Assembly: GCA_963770485.1 (NCBI GenBank)
Contig: CAVYPX010000009.1
Span: forward strand, 248,001 to 312,000
Direction of reading: 5' to 3'
DNA: 64,000 nt
From: CAVVEC01 sp963770485
GTDB taxonomy: Bacteria > Acidobacteriota > Terriglobia > Terriglobales > Acidobacteriaceae
Every line of letters begins with the position of its first letter. The first letter of the stretch is position 1. Made by a program: the position numbers and the translations under genes. This document shows, piece after piece, positions 43,165 to 52,465 of this stretch. The notes under the pieces are model-generated. The model saw only the letters and a list, made by a program, of their open reading frames with translations. It did not search any database and was not told the DNA's origin.

Positions 43165-44175
43165 TCAGCTTCCCATGGTTAGTACCACTCTAAAACGCGC
43201 CTTGCCGCTAATCATCTGATTGTAGGCTTCGGCGGCCTTCTCCAGCGGGTACTTCTCGATCATGGGGCGGACGCCGGTGAGCGAACTGAATTGCATGGTC
43301 TCCTCGGAGTCTTTGGCAGAACCGGAGGGCCATCCCTGGATGGCTCGGCGTCCCATGATGAGCTGCAGCGGAGTGATCGAAAGCGGCTCGAAGCCTGCCC
43401 CGACGATCAACAGTTTGCCGTTCGGCGCCACGCCGTCGATCAAAGCGGACATGGATTTCGAATCCGGCGCGGTGCAGAGAATCACTTTGGCGCCGCCCAG
43501 CTGTTGCAGGGCAGCAGCAGGAGAGCCGGCGCCGGAGTCAACGTATTCGTGGGCGCCGAGCTTCTTGGCCAGGGCCTCCTTGTCCTTGCCGCGACCGATG
43601 GCGACGGTGCGGAAACCCATCTGACGCGCGTACTGGATGCCCAGGTGACCGAGGCCGCCAATGCCTTGTACGGCGACCAGATCGCCCGAGCGGGCGCCGG
43701 CGTTGCGCAAAGAGTTGTAAACCGTTATTCCGGCGCACATCAGGGGCGCGGCCTCGTCGGCGGGAAGATCGTCGGGAATCGCAGCTACGGCTTCCGCCGG
43801 AGCCACCATGTATTCGGCGTAACCGCCATCGAAAGTGATGGCCGTGATCTTCTGGAACTGGCAGAGGGGAAAGTCGCCCCGGCGACAGGGTTCGCAGATG
43901 AAGCAGTGTCCACCGTGCCATCCGACGCCCACACGCTGCCCAGTTTTCCATTGAGTCACGTCGGGACCGACGGCGTCGACACGTCCGGCAATCTCGTGGC
44001 CGGGGATGCGCGGATATTGGATGCCGGGCCAGAGTCCATCTTTGACCAACTGATCGCTGTGGCAGATGCCGCAGGCTTCCACCTTGATCCGCACCTGCGC
44101 GCGGCCGGGTTGAGGAATGGGGCGCTCGACTAATTCAAAATTGCCACCGGCTTTGCTGACTTGCACGGCTTTCAT
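43165..44175 (-). CDS. zinc-dependent alcohol dehydrogenase (MDR family)
   Basis: This 336-residue protein is of the AdhP type. Catalytic zinc ligands are in GICHSDQLVKDG (Cys), GHEIAGRV (His, Glu) and a later Cys. The structural zinc segment is CEPCRRGDFPLCQFQ. The cofactor fold has VQGIGGLGHLGIQYARQMGFRTVAIGRGKDKE. It oxidises alcohols or reduces aldehydes with NAD(P); the exact substrate is unknown. It stands between a zinc-ribbon protein and gltX on the minus strand, both probably unrelated in function. Confidence 0.94.
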   Translation of the reverse strand: MKAVQVSKAGGNFELVERPIPQPGRAQVRIKVEACGICHSDQLVKDGLWPGIQYPRIPGHEIAGRVDAVGPDVTQWKTGQRVGVGWHGGHCFICEPCRRGDFPLCQFQKITAITFDGGYAEYMVAPAEAVAAIPDDLPADEAAPLMCAGITVYNSLRNAGARSGDLVAVQGIGGLGHLGIQYARQMGFRTVAIGRGKDKEALAKKLGAHEYVDSGAGSPAAALQQLGGAKVILCTAPDSKSMSALIDGVAPNGKLLIVGAGFEPLSITPLQLIMGRRAIQGWPSGSAKDSEETMQFSSLTGVRPMIEKYPLEKAAEAYNQMISGKARFRVVLTMGS

Positions 44176-44336
44176 GAGAGGTACCTTTCTTTATGAAGTT
44201 CCTACGGCCTGCAGAATTTTCTGCGGTTACGGAGAAGCAAGACGAGATGTAGATGGAGAGGCACGGTGCCGGGATGCAGAAAGTTGAAGCAGACAGAACA
44301 GGCACTCGATCTGTCTCCGCTCACCCAGCGTGGTTT

Positions 44337-45833
44337 CTACTGAATTTTTTGAACTGCTTGCTCGATGCGGGCCAGGGTTGTGTCTTTCCCAAGCACTTCC
44401 AGCGTTTCAAACAGCGGCGGCGCGTTTTTGCGGCCGCAGACGGCGACGCGGATGGGCTGGAACATTTGTCCGGCTTTGATCCCCAATTCCTGAGCCGCGG
44501 CGCGGAGAGCGTGATCGAGCGGGTCATGCTTGAATTCGGTTTGCGCCAGCACTTCGCAGGCACGCTTTAGGACCTTCAGCGCCATCGCCGCATCTCCCTT
44601 TTGCGGGATGAGTTCGGCGGGATCATAGGGTGGTAGTTGATCCACGAAGAAGAAATCAGCTGCGGCGAGCACATCGCGAAGCAGTTTGATTCGTTCCTGG
44701 ATGAGCGGCGTGATTTGCAGCATCTTCGCAGGGTCCACGTTGTAACCTGCGGCGCGCACGATGGGCAGCAGACGGCCGGCCAGGTCCTCGACCGGCAGCG
44801 CACGGATGTGCTCGGCGTTCAGCCAGAGGGCTTTCGGATCGAAGGTTTCCTCTGGTGTCGCCGCAGGCTCCTTGAAGTTCACCACGGCATTGGCGCGATT
44901 GATGCCTTCGAGCGAAAATGTCTCAACCAACTCTTCGCGGCTCATCTTTTCGCGGTTGTCTTTCGGCGACCAGCCCAGCAGGCAAAGAAAATTGATGAAT
45001 GCCTCGGGCAGGAAGCCGGCGTCACGATACGTAGTCACGCTTACCACCGGCCCGTGACGGCGCTTGGAAAGCTTAGTGCCATCAGGCGCGACCAGCAGTG
45101 GAAGATGAGCAAATTGGGGTGGCGCAAATCCTGCAGCTTCGAAGATCAGAATGTGCTTGAAAGTGTTGGTGAGGTGGTCCTGGCCGCGAATGATATGACT
45201 GATGCGCAGGTCGGCATCATCGGCGCATGAAGCCAAGTGATAAGTCGGCATGCCGTCGCTGCGCAGGAGCGCGAAATCTTCGATGTCGGCTGCTGACTTC
45301 GCTTGCTCGCCGTAAACAGCGTCAGTGAAGCGCACCAGTTCACCGCTTTCGCGCGGCACTCGGAAACGTAGGGCAAACGGCTCTCCGGCGGCGGCCCGGC
45401 GGTCGCTCTCGTCGCGAGGAAGCTCGCGCATTCCTGGATTGAAGAGCCAGGTTCCTTGTGTGCCGGATTGCTCGCTGTCTTCGGTACGTGCCGGCGTAAA
45501 ATCGCGGTAGGCAAGGTCCTTCTCAAAGATCCCCTGCGCCATCTGGCGGTGCAGCGCGAGACGCTCGGATTGTTTGTATTCTTCATCCCAACTCAAGCCC
45601 AGCCACTTCAACCCCTCAAAAATGGATTGCACTGAAGCCTCGGTATTGCGCTCCACATCGGTGTCGTCCAAGCGAAGAATCATGGTACCGCCGTGATGCC
45701 GGGCATAAAGCCAGTTGAATATGAAAGTTCGCGCACTGCCGACGTGCAGAAATCCGGTGGGTGAAGGGGCAAAGCGAACGCGCGGGCGGGTGCCTGAGGC
45801 CGGTGCAACGGCAGGGATCGAAGAAGCGGTCAT
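44337..45833 (-). CDS. gltX: glutamate--tRNA ligase
   Basis: This 498-residue class I synthetase has HIGH-type motif FAPSPTGFLHVGSARTF, LRLDDTDVERNTE, the zinc-like or structural insert, and the KMSKS loop KLSKRRHG. The remainder follows the bacterial GltX anticodon-binding helical domain. With glnS in the same window, discriminating activity is more likely than the mixed type, but that cannot be told from sequence alone. The ATG at 45833 lies 65 bp from a terminal-inverted-repeat element. Confidence 0.97.
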   Translation of the reverse strand: MTASSIPAVAPASGTRPRVRFAPSPTGFLHVGSARTFIFNWLYARHHGGTMILRLDDTDVERNTEASVQSIFEGLKWLGLSWDEEYKQSERLALHRQMAQGIFEKDLAYRDFTPARTEDSEQSGTQGTWLFNPGMRELPRDESDRRAAAGEPFALRFRVPRESGELVRFTDAVYGEQAKSAADIEDFALLRSDGMPTYHLASCADDADLRISHIIRGQDHLTNTFKHILIFEAAGFAPPQFAHLPLLVAPDGTKLSKRRHGPVVSVTTYRDAGFLPEAFINFLCLLGWSPKDNREKMSREELVETFSLEGINRANAVVNFKEPAATPEETFDPKALWLNAEHIRALPVEDLAGRLLPIVRAAGYNVDPAKMLQITPLIQERIKLLRDVLAAADFFFVDQLPPYDPAELIPQKGDAAMALKVLKRACEVLAQTEFKHDPLDHALRAAAQELGIKAGQMFQPIRVAVCGRKNAPPLFETLEVLGKDTTLARIEQAVQKIQ

Positions 45834-45898
45834 GGCAGGGTGGTCCCTTTCGATGTTATGGGCGGCGGAAAAGAAGCGTCAAGCTGAGCGGGAGTCCA

Positions 45899-45994
45899 GT
45901 AGTGGCTCAGTTTGATATGGATGCGAGCCAGACGCGCAGTTATTGCGTCGCAAAGAATGCTTGCTCGGGATGACAAATCAAACTGAACCACTGC
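45899..45994. repeat. short terminal-inverted-repeat element between gltX and the GGDEF gene
   Basis: A 96-bp, probably internally deleted, copy of the 15604-15746 element. It starts GTAGTGGCTCAGTTTGAT and ends ATCAAACTGAACCACTGC (two mismatches), with TTGCGTCGCAAAGAATGCTT in the middle. The surrounding 45834-46152 gap must also hold promoters for both divergent genes; none is obvious. Confidence 0.8.
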
Positions 45995-46012
45995 CGGGCG
46001 TCAAGTACCGCT

Positions 46013-46034
46013 GGTAACCACTGCGCTGGTTACC
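46013..46034. promoter_or_regulatory. perfect inverted repeat GGTAACCA-N6-TGGTTACC
   Basis: A 22-bp dyad about 120 bp upstream of the GAF-GGDEF-HD-GYP gene and 180 bp upstream of gltX. There is no T-tract, so it is more like a protein-binding site or a residue of a repeat than a terminator. Confidence 0.35.
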
Positions 46035-46152
46035 CCGGGAGACGTTCTTCCTGGATTCCGCGAAAACTATTGTTTTGTCCAGTGTGGTGTGAAAACATTG
46101 AGCAGAAGCCAGCAGGGGCGTTACAGAGCGACAGAGAACTGTTTCCAGCAGC

Positions 46153-49100
46153 ATGGACAGCATTGCTATCAACCTGGTCCTCGTTCCGGGGCTCGTGGCC
46201 CTGCTGCTGTTCCTGCTGTTCACCTACCTCTACGAGCAAAGCCGCCATCAATACTTCCGCGCCTGGCAGTTGGGATGGGCGGCCTACACGCTGCACTACG
46301 CTCTAGACGCCTGGCTTGCGTTTCGCGGGCCCTCGGCTCTGGTTTCATTCTTGAGTTCTTTGCTGCTGGCGGCTATGGCGCTTTGTATTTTCGTGTCCAC
46401 CCGGCTGATGCGCGAAAAATTCCGCCTGCGCTGGTATGACATCGCTCTGGGTGTGGCCGGAATCGCGCTCGCCTGGTGGAATCTGAAGGCGCAGACGGTG
46501 GCGGCGGCATCGCGTCCCGAAAGCGTTCTTAATTCTCACCTGCCGTTGGACGTCGGCCTGGGTGTGGTGCTGCTGTACTGCTCGTTTTATTTTTATCGTT
46601 ACGCACATCGCAAGAATTCGCTCGCTTTCACGCTGCTGGCAATCTCGCTGGCGTTGTGGGCAGTGTTGATGATCTTCGGAAAACTCCAGAATCCGTTTGT
46701 TGCGATGTTCGGCACGGCGGGGCACTTTCTGGGCCCGGTGCCGCAGATGCTGCTGGGCATCGCCATGGTCATGGTGCTGTTTGAGAATGAACGCAATGCC
46801 GTGCAGGAAAACGCGCTGGCCTTTTCCACCCTGGGCGTGGATCCCATGCGGCTGCTTTCAGCGGACGAATTGGTGCCCAGCCTGCAAGGAATTCTGGATC
46901 GGCTGGTAGCGCCGTTGCCTACGGGCCGCGCGGTGATCTACATTTCCGAGCGTTGGCGCGCCGTCCTGCCCTCGGTGCAACGCGGGTTTTCGCCCGAGTT
47001 AGTCAGCAAGATGGAAAAAAGCGGCGCGGGGGAGTACATCTCCGAACTGGCTTACCGGCGCGGCGGATTCGTAACCTTCCACAACGTTCCCGACATATCC
47101 GAACCGCTTCCCGCATTCCCCGGGGCCCGGTTTGAGCAATTTCGCCAGGTGCTGTCGGAAGAAAACATCCGCAACATCACCGCGGTCAGCCTGCAGACCC
47201 GCGAGCATAATTTTGGCGTGATTCTTTTCCCCCATGCCGAACGCCGCATGTTCGGCTCCTCGAACCTGAGGCTGCTGATTGGCCTGGCGCTGCAGATCGG
47301 GCTCACTCTGGAAAATTACGTGGTCATGCACGATGCCCAGCGCCGCACCAAGGAATATGAGCTCCTCACCCAGATTGGGCAAGCGATCAGCTCGCGTCTG
47401 GACCAGGACGAGATCCTGCGCACGGTCCACAAGGAACTGGGACAGATTTTTGATACCAGCGACTTTTATGTGGCCTTCCAGGATGGCGAGCAGGTTCGTT
47501 TTGAGCTGGAAATCGAGAAAGGTCAGGTTCTACCCAAGCGCTGGCGCAAAGTTGATAACGGGCTGACCGAGTACATTCTTCGCACCGGGCAACCGCTGCT
47601 GATCCGCGCCGATGTGGAGAAAACCCGCGAACGCCTCGGAACAACTTTCGTCCCTCCACATCCGGCCAAGTGCTTTTGTGCCGCGCCGATCATGCTTGGT
47701 GGTAAACCTGCCGGGGTGATGGCGGCCAGGAGCACGGAACGCGAGTACGTCTTCGAGCAGCGCGATCTGGAAGTGATGCAGACCGCGGCCGGCCAGGTTT
47801 CAGTGGCGGTGGAAAACGCCCGGCTGTTTGCCGAGGAGCAGCGCCGGTCGCGCCAGTTAGCGTTTCTCAACAGCATCTCCAAAACCGCCATCTCCAGCGA
47901 GGACGCCGAGCAGATGATGTTGGAGATTGTCGCCCACATCCAGAAGAATTTTCGCTTCGATCATATCGGGATCGGAATTTTCGACTACGTCCGCAAAGAT
48001 ATCGAGATCAAGGCCGAAGCCGGCACCACCGCCAAGGCTTTGGGCAAGCGCATCCCGCTTGGCGTGGGCATCCTCGGGCGGGTCGCGCGTACCGGTGAAA
48101 GCGCTCTGGTGCAGACCAGCGGCGAAGCGCATTTGCAAGGGGTGCTGCCCGATTCGCGCGGGGTGTTGTGCCTCCCCATCACCTACGGTGAAACTCTGCT
48201 TGGGGTGCTCAATGTCGAGAGCCGGGAAGAAGACGCTTTCTCGCCCGAAGATGTTCTGATCATGAACACGCTGGCCGATCTGCTGGCGACGGCGCTGCAC
48301 AATTCATTTGTCTTCCAGAAACTGCAGCAACAATCCATTACCGACGGTCTCACCGGCATCAAGACGCGGCGTTTTTTCTGGGAGTCCCTGAGTTCGGAAT
48401 GGAAGCGGGCTTCCCGCTCGGGACGGCCCTTCTCGGTAGTTTTGATTGACCTCGACAAATTCAAAGAGGTCAACGACACCCTGGGTCATCTTGAGGGAGA
48501 CCTGGTCCTGTACCGCGTGGGCCGCCTGCTGGAACAGAAGTGCCGGCAATCGAATGTCGTAGCCCGGTACGGCGGCGACGAATTCATCATCCTGATGCCG
48601 GAAACCGGGGTCGAGCAAGCCCAAAATCTGGCCGAACGCCTGCGGCTCTGGCTCTCGAGCGACCCCATGCTGCAGGAGCATCACATCACCGGTAGTTTCG
48701 GGGTGGCGAGCTTTCCGGTGCATGGATTCTCGGTGGAAGACATCATTCGGGTCGCCGATGCCGGCATGTATGTATCCAAGCATGCGGGCGGAGACCGAGT
48801 TTCGACCGCCGATGAATTTGGAGCCGACGAGGGGGGCGCGGTACAGCGGCAGCTCATCTCCGGCTACATCGAAGGCTTTCTGCGACGCGAGCACACCGGC
48901 CCCGAGCACTTAGATGAACTGATTACCACGCTCAAGAAGCTTTGCACGGGCGAGGATGGTGAGGGAGAGTGCAATTTCCAGGCCGTGCGCGAATCGATTG
49001 AAGGGCTGACCCATGCCGCGGAGTTGCGTGAACTGAACGGCGTGGGACATGGAGAAATGGTGGCCCGGTATTGCGAACTGATGGCGCGCGCGCTCGGACT

Positions 49101-49560
49101 GTCTCCGGAAGATGTGGACGATCTCGCGTATGCCGCGCGCGTGCATGACGTGGGAAAGATCTTCGTCCCCGAGCGCATTCTCAACAAAGCCGGACCCCTC
49201 ACTGACGACGAATTTTACCTGGTGAAAATGCACGCCCGTGTGGGAGCGGAGATCGTGGCCACCGTGCCGGGCAGCGAAATGCTGCAAAGAGCGGTCGAGC
49301 ACCACCACGAGGCCTTCGATGGAAGCGGATATCCCGGCGGCTTGCGCGGCGAACAGATTCCGCTCTGGGCGCGCATTCTGTCCATCGCTGACGCCTACGT
49401 CAACATGACCACGGAGCGCTCCTTTGCCTCGGCCAAGACCAGCGAGCAGGCCTTGGCGGAACTGGAAAGGCTAAGCGGGATTCGCTATGACGGGATGCTG
49501 GTGCGGATCCTCTTCCACGAACTGAAGACCGAACGGGCTCCGTCAAGCCAGAGCAACTGA
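46153..49560 (+). CDS. membrane GAF-GGDEF-HD-GYP cyclic-di-GMP protein
   Basis: This 1135-residue protein has an N-terminal domain of about six or seven helices (residues 5-212). Three GAF-like sensor domains follow (about 240-390, 405-560 and 570-722). A diguanylate cyclase domain (725-890) has the intact active site GGDEF at 807-811; the inhibitory-site position reads RQSN instead of RxxD. An HD-GYP phosphodiesterase (955-1125) has HD at 998-999 and HHEAFDGSGYPGG at 1051-1063. It could both make and break cyclic-di-GMP, governed by membrane and GAF inputs. No gene partner is adjacent; a hybrid kinase with PilZ domain in the window could respond to the same signal. Confidence 0.94.
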   Translation: MDSIAINLVLVPGLVALLLFLLFTYLYEQSRHQYFRAWQLGWAAYTLHYALDAWLAFRGPSALVSFLSSLLLAAMALCIFVSTRLMREKFRLRWYDIALGVAGIALAWWNLKAQTVAAASRPESVLNSHLPLDVGLGVVLLYCSFYFYRYAHRKNSLAFTLLAISLALWAVLMIFGKLQNPFVAMFGTAGHFLGPVPQMLLGIAMVMVLFENERNAVQENALAFSTLGVDPMRLLSADELVPSLQGILDRLVAPLPTGRAVIYISERWRAVLPSVQRGFSPELVSKMEKSGAGEYISELAYRRGGFVTFHNVPDISEPLPAFPGARFEQFRQVLSEENIRNITAVSLQTREHNFGVILFPHAERRMFGSSNLRLLIGLALQIGLTLENYVVMHDAQRRTKEYELLTQIGQAISSRLDQDEILRTVHKELGQIFDTSDFYVAFQDGEQVRFELEIEKGQVLPKRWRKVDNGLTEYILRTGQPLLIRADVEKTRERLGTTFVPPHPAKCFCAAPIMLGGKPAGVMAARSTEREYVFEQRDLEVMQTAAGQVSVAVENARLFAEEQRRSRQLAFLNSISKTAISSEDAEQMMLEIVAHIQKNFRFDHIGIGIFDYVRKDIEIKAEAGTTAKALGKRIPLGVGILGRVARTGESALVQTSGEAHLQGVLPDSRGVLCLPITYGETLLGVLNVESREEDAFSPEDVLIMNTLADLLATALHNSFVFQKLQQQSITDGLTGIKTRRFFWESLSSEWKRASRSGRPFSVVLIDLDKFKEVNDTLGHLEGDLVLYRVGRLLEQKCRQSNVVARYGGDEFIILMPETGVEQAQNLAERLRLWLSSDPMLQEHHITGSFGVASFPVHGFSVEDIIRVADAGMYVSKHAGGDRVSTADEFGADEGGAVQRQLISGYIEGFLRREHTGPEHLDELITTLKKLCTGEDGEGECNFQAVRESIEGLTHAAELRELNGVGHGEMVARYCELMARALGLSPEDVDDLAYAARVHDVGKIFVPERILNKAGPLTDDEFYLVKMHARVGAEIVATVPGSEMLQRAVEHHHEAFDGSGYPGGLRGEQIPLWARILSIADAYVNMTTERSFASAKTSEQALAELERLSGIRYDGMLVRILFHELKTERAPSSQSN

Positions 49561-49648
49561 GACCCCGGATTTCGCGCGAAGCAGCATTTCATTGTCGTGG
49601 CGAATGCTTCACTTGCAACCTGGAACTTAAAACCTGAAACTATCCAGC

Positions 49649-50426
49649 ATGAATCTCTCCCTCTCCGGCAAGGTTGCCCTGGTCACCGGCGGTTCCCGCG
49701 GCATCGGCGCGGCCACAGTGCGGATGTTCGTGCAGGCAGGGGCGCGAGTCCTGTTCAACTACGAGAAGGCAAGGCAGCAGGCCGAACAACTGGTCAAAGA
49801 ACTCGGGGAGGACAACTGCGCCGGCGTCGCCTGCAATCTCTCCGGCACCGAGAGCGCGCGCGGACTAGTCGCCAAAGCGGTAGAGCGCTTCGGCCGCCTC
49901 GATATTCTGATCGCGAATCACGGCGTGTGGCCGTCTGAAGATGTACCCGTCGATCAAATGTCCGAGGGGCAATGGCGCAACACCGTCGCCATTAATCTCG
50001 ACAGCGTTTTCTCGCTCATCAAGCACTCCGTCGCCCAGATGAAGAAGCAAGGAAAGTCGGGCAGCGCGGCGGGGCACATCGTGCTGATCAGTTCCACCGC
50101 TGGACAGCGGGGCGAAGCCTTTCACTGCGACTACGCCGCGACCAAAGGCGCCGTCATCAGCATGGTCAAAGGCTTGTCCACGGAATTGGCAAGAGACGGG
50201 ATTTATGTCAATTGCGTGGCGCCGGGATGGGTGGAAACTGACATGTCGAAGCCGGCCTTGAATGATCCAGCGACCCGGAGCCAAGGTTTTCGCGACCATT
50301 CCCCTGGGACGTGTGGCCAAGCCGGAAGAGATTGCAGCTCCGATCCTGTTTTTGTGCACGCCACACGCAGGTTTTGTCACTGGTGAAATCCTCAATGTAA
50401 ACGGCGGGGCCGTGCTGGTGGGCTAG
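49649..50426 (+). pseudogene. SDR-family oxidoreductase (FabG-like), frameshifted near the C-terminus
   Basis: Short-chain dehydrogenase with the cofactor motif TGGSRGIG, NHG near residue 90, catalytic Ser (ISSTAG) and YxxxK (YAATK), then VNCVAPGWVETDM. From about residue 211 the frame turns to nonsense (SQGFRDHSPGTC) and would end at 50386. Skipping one C at 50281-50282 restores the expected end KVFATIPLGRVAKPEEIAAP, then ILNVNGGAVLVG with a stop at 50426. So this is a single-base insertion, real or an assembly error. Before the break the enzyme is intact. It would reduce a keto group with NADPH; the substrate is unknown. It follows the GGDEF gene. Confidence 0.85.
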
Positions 50427-50523
50427 AGGCCGGCCTCCTCTGGCCGGACAGGATGCAGCCTACGCAAACGGCGTTGGGTGCAGGCAGCTACAATGGTTCA
50501 GGTAGCGTCTAACTATCGGAAAC

Positions 50524-51369
50524 ATGAAGCATCTTGTCATCCGTCATTCTGTTCACCGCGATCGCCTTCGGACAGGCAAACAACTCCGCTCCGCTGCGTC
50601 TTCGCAGGCGGCATCCTCGCAGCCAGCGTCGTCGCCGTCCATTCCGGTTGATCAGGAAAACACCCGCAAGGCCAAGGCGCTCATCGATCAGATGATCCAG
50701 GCCCTGGGCGGAGAGGCTTACCTGAACATCCAAGACATCAGCCAGGAAGGCCGCACTTACAGCTTCCATCTTGGGGAACCAAGCGGCGTTGGCGTTCTTT
50801 TCTGGCGTTTCTACAAGTTTCCCGACCAGGAACGCGTAGAACTCACCAAGAAGCGCGACATCGTGTACGTCTTCCGGGGCGACCAGGGTTTCGAGATCAC
50901 CTACAAAGGAACCCGTGCTCACGATCCCAAAGAGGTGGCGGACTACGTCCGGCGGCGTGAGTATTCGCTCGATTGGGTGCTGCGCAAATGGCTTTCTGAA
51001 CCGGGCGTTGCCCTGTTCTACGAGGGCTCGACCGTGGCCGAGCAAAAGGACGCGCAGCAGGTCACCATCATGAACGCGCGCAACCAGGGCGTGACTCTCT
51101 ACATCAACTCCAATACCCATCTGCCGGTGAAGAAGACGTACTCCTGGCGCGATCCGACCGACAAGCAGCGCAATATCGAGGCTGAAGTCTATGACAACTA
51201 TCGTCCGGTGCAAGGCGTCATGACCCCCTTCGACATCGCGCGCTACTACAACGGGGACATGTCCAACCAGCGGTTCTTGAACTCGGTCAGCTACAACAAG
51301 GGGCTGAGCGATTCGATGTTCGCTGCCAGCATTACTTACGACCCAAACAAGCCCGTACCGCGGAAGTGA
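50524..51369 (+). CDS. exported protein of unknown function with disturbed N-terminus
   Basis: The main body, residues 45-281, is a clean domain: KAKALIDQMIQALGGEAYLN, FYKFPDQERVELTKKRDIVYVF, GFEITYKGTRAHDPKEVADYV, and TIMNARNQGVTLYINSNTHLPVKK. This resembles exported outer-membrane lipoprotein carrier-like (LolA/LolB-type) folds, but I am not certain. The first 20 residues in this frame are not a signal peptide. The +1 frame reads LSSVILFTAIAFGQANNSAP over 50534-50593, a good one. A pair of compensating indels is likely. Function unknown; the product should be periplasmic. Confidence 0.7.
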   Translation: MKHLVIRHSVHRDRLRTGKQLRSAASSQAASSQPASSPSIPVDQENTRKAKALIDQMIQALGGEAYLNIQDISQEGRTYSFHLGEPSGVGVLFWRFYKFPDQERVELTKKRDIVYVFRGDQGFEITYKGTRAHDPKEVADYVRRREYSLDWVLRKWLSEPGVALFYEGSTVAEQKDAQQVTIMNARNQGVTLYINSNTHLPVKKTYSWRDPTDKQRNIEAEVYDNYRPVQGVMTPFDIARYYNGDMSNQRFLNSVSYNKGLSDSMFAASITYDPNKPVPRK

Positions 51370-51535
51370 ACCTCCGTTTTCCACTCGCTCTAAATGATTG
51401 TGGAGTCAACGGTTAGCCGAGAAGGGTCGGGTACACGTCGGGAAATACCCACGGAGTGTGGCCAAATTACCACAGCCAGACTTTTGGCCTCAGGAGGTAA
51501 TCTCTTCATCAAACAACAGATAGCGGAAATATAGG

Positions 51536-52444
51536 CTGAAACACGAACACACAATTCGTGCCGCTGTGGAGTGTGCGGGCGTCGGTTTGCACAGCGGCGC
51601 TCCGGTGCATTTGCGCATCCTGCCGGCGCCGGCGGGATCGGGCATCATCTTTCGCCGGGTGGATCTGGATGGCTTCGAACTGGAGGCCATCGGCCGGAAT
51701 GTGGCACGCGTCAGCTACGCCACCAGTCTGATGAAGAAGGGCGTGCTGATCTCGACCACCGAGCATTTGCTCTCGGCTTTCGTCGGAACCGGGATCGACA
51801 ACGCCATCGTCGAGCTCGATAACCTGGAGTTGCCTATCCTCGATGGCAGCGCCCGTCCTTTTGTAGATCTCATTCACAAGGCCGGAATCCGCAAGCAGCG
51901 GCGTCTGCGCACTTATCTGCGTATTAGAAAGGGGATGGAATTACGGGAAGGCGGAAAGTTTATCGGAGTCTATCCAGGGGAGACTTACTCGGTGTCCTAT
52001 ACCATCAACTTTCCCCATCCGCTGATCGGCAAAGAAACATTCCGCGTGGATCTGGAGAATGGCAGTTACCTCCGCGAGATCGCACCGGCCCGCACGTTCG
52101 GTTCCCGCGAAGACGAACAGACCTTGCGCAATATGGGCCTGATCCGAGGGGCGTCCAGCGAGAACTGTATCGTACTCACCCGCCATGCCGTCGAAAACCC
52201 GCCCTTGCGCTTTGCCGACGAATTCGTACGGCACAAGGTTCTGGACCTGATCGGCGATCTTGCGCTCGTGGGGAAGCAAATCCTGGGCAACGTAGTCGCG
52301 GACCGCGCCGGCCACGCCATGCATACCGCTTTGGTGTCCCGCCTGCTGCGCGACCGAACCCTGTGGGAGGAAACTACCCTTGACGACGCGCCGAGCCCGG
52401 TTTCGTTGGAACTCCAAGCCGAAGCTGAGGAGATGGTCTCCTAA
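51536..52444 (+). CDS. lpxC: UDP-3-O-acyl-N-acetylglucosamine deacetylase
   Basis: LpxC is the committed step of lipid A synthesis and marks a Gram-negative envelope. The protein covers about 302 residues. Catalytic Glu and zinc His are in STTEHLLSAF, further zinc ligands are in EFVRHKVLDLIGDLAL (H-x3-D), and the last His is in AGHAMHTAL. The start is a problem: GTG at 51566 falls inside the conserved N-terminal strand, but the homologous codons for KHEHTIRAAVECAG extend back to 51539 without ATG, GTG or TTG. I therefore mark CTG 51536 as start. An AGGAGG at 51492 is 44 bases further upstream. Frame damage or a rare start is possible. Confidence 0.9.
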   Translation: MKHEHTIRAAVECAGVGLHSGAPVHLRILPAPAGSGIIFRRVDLDGFELEAIGRNVARVSYATSLMKKGVLISTTEHLLSAFVGTGIDNAIVELDNLELPILDGSARPFVDLIHKAGIRKQRRLRTYLRIRKGMELREGGKFIGVYPGETYSVSYTINFPHPLIGKETFRVDLENGSYLREIAPARTFGSREDEQTLRNMGLIRGASSENCIVLTRHAVENPPLRFADEFVRHKVLDLIGDLALVGKQILGNVVADRAGHAMHTALVSRLLRDRTLWEETTLDDAPSPVSLELQAEAEEMVS

Positions 52445-52465
52445 TTTTCGAGCTGGCCCCACGCT

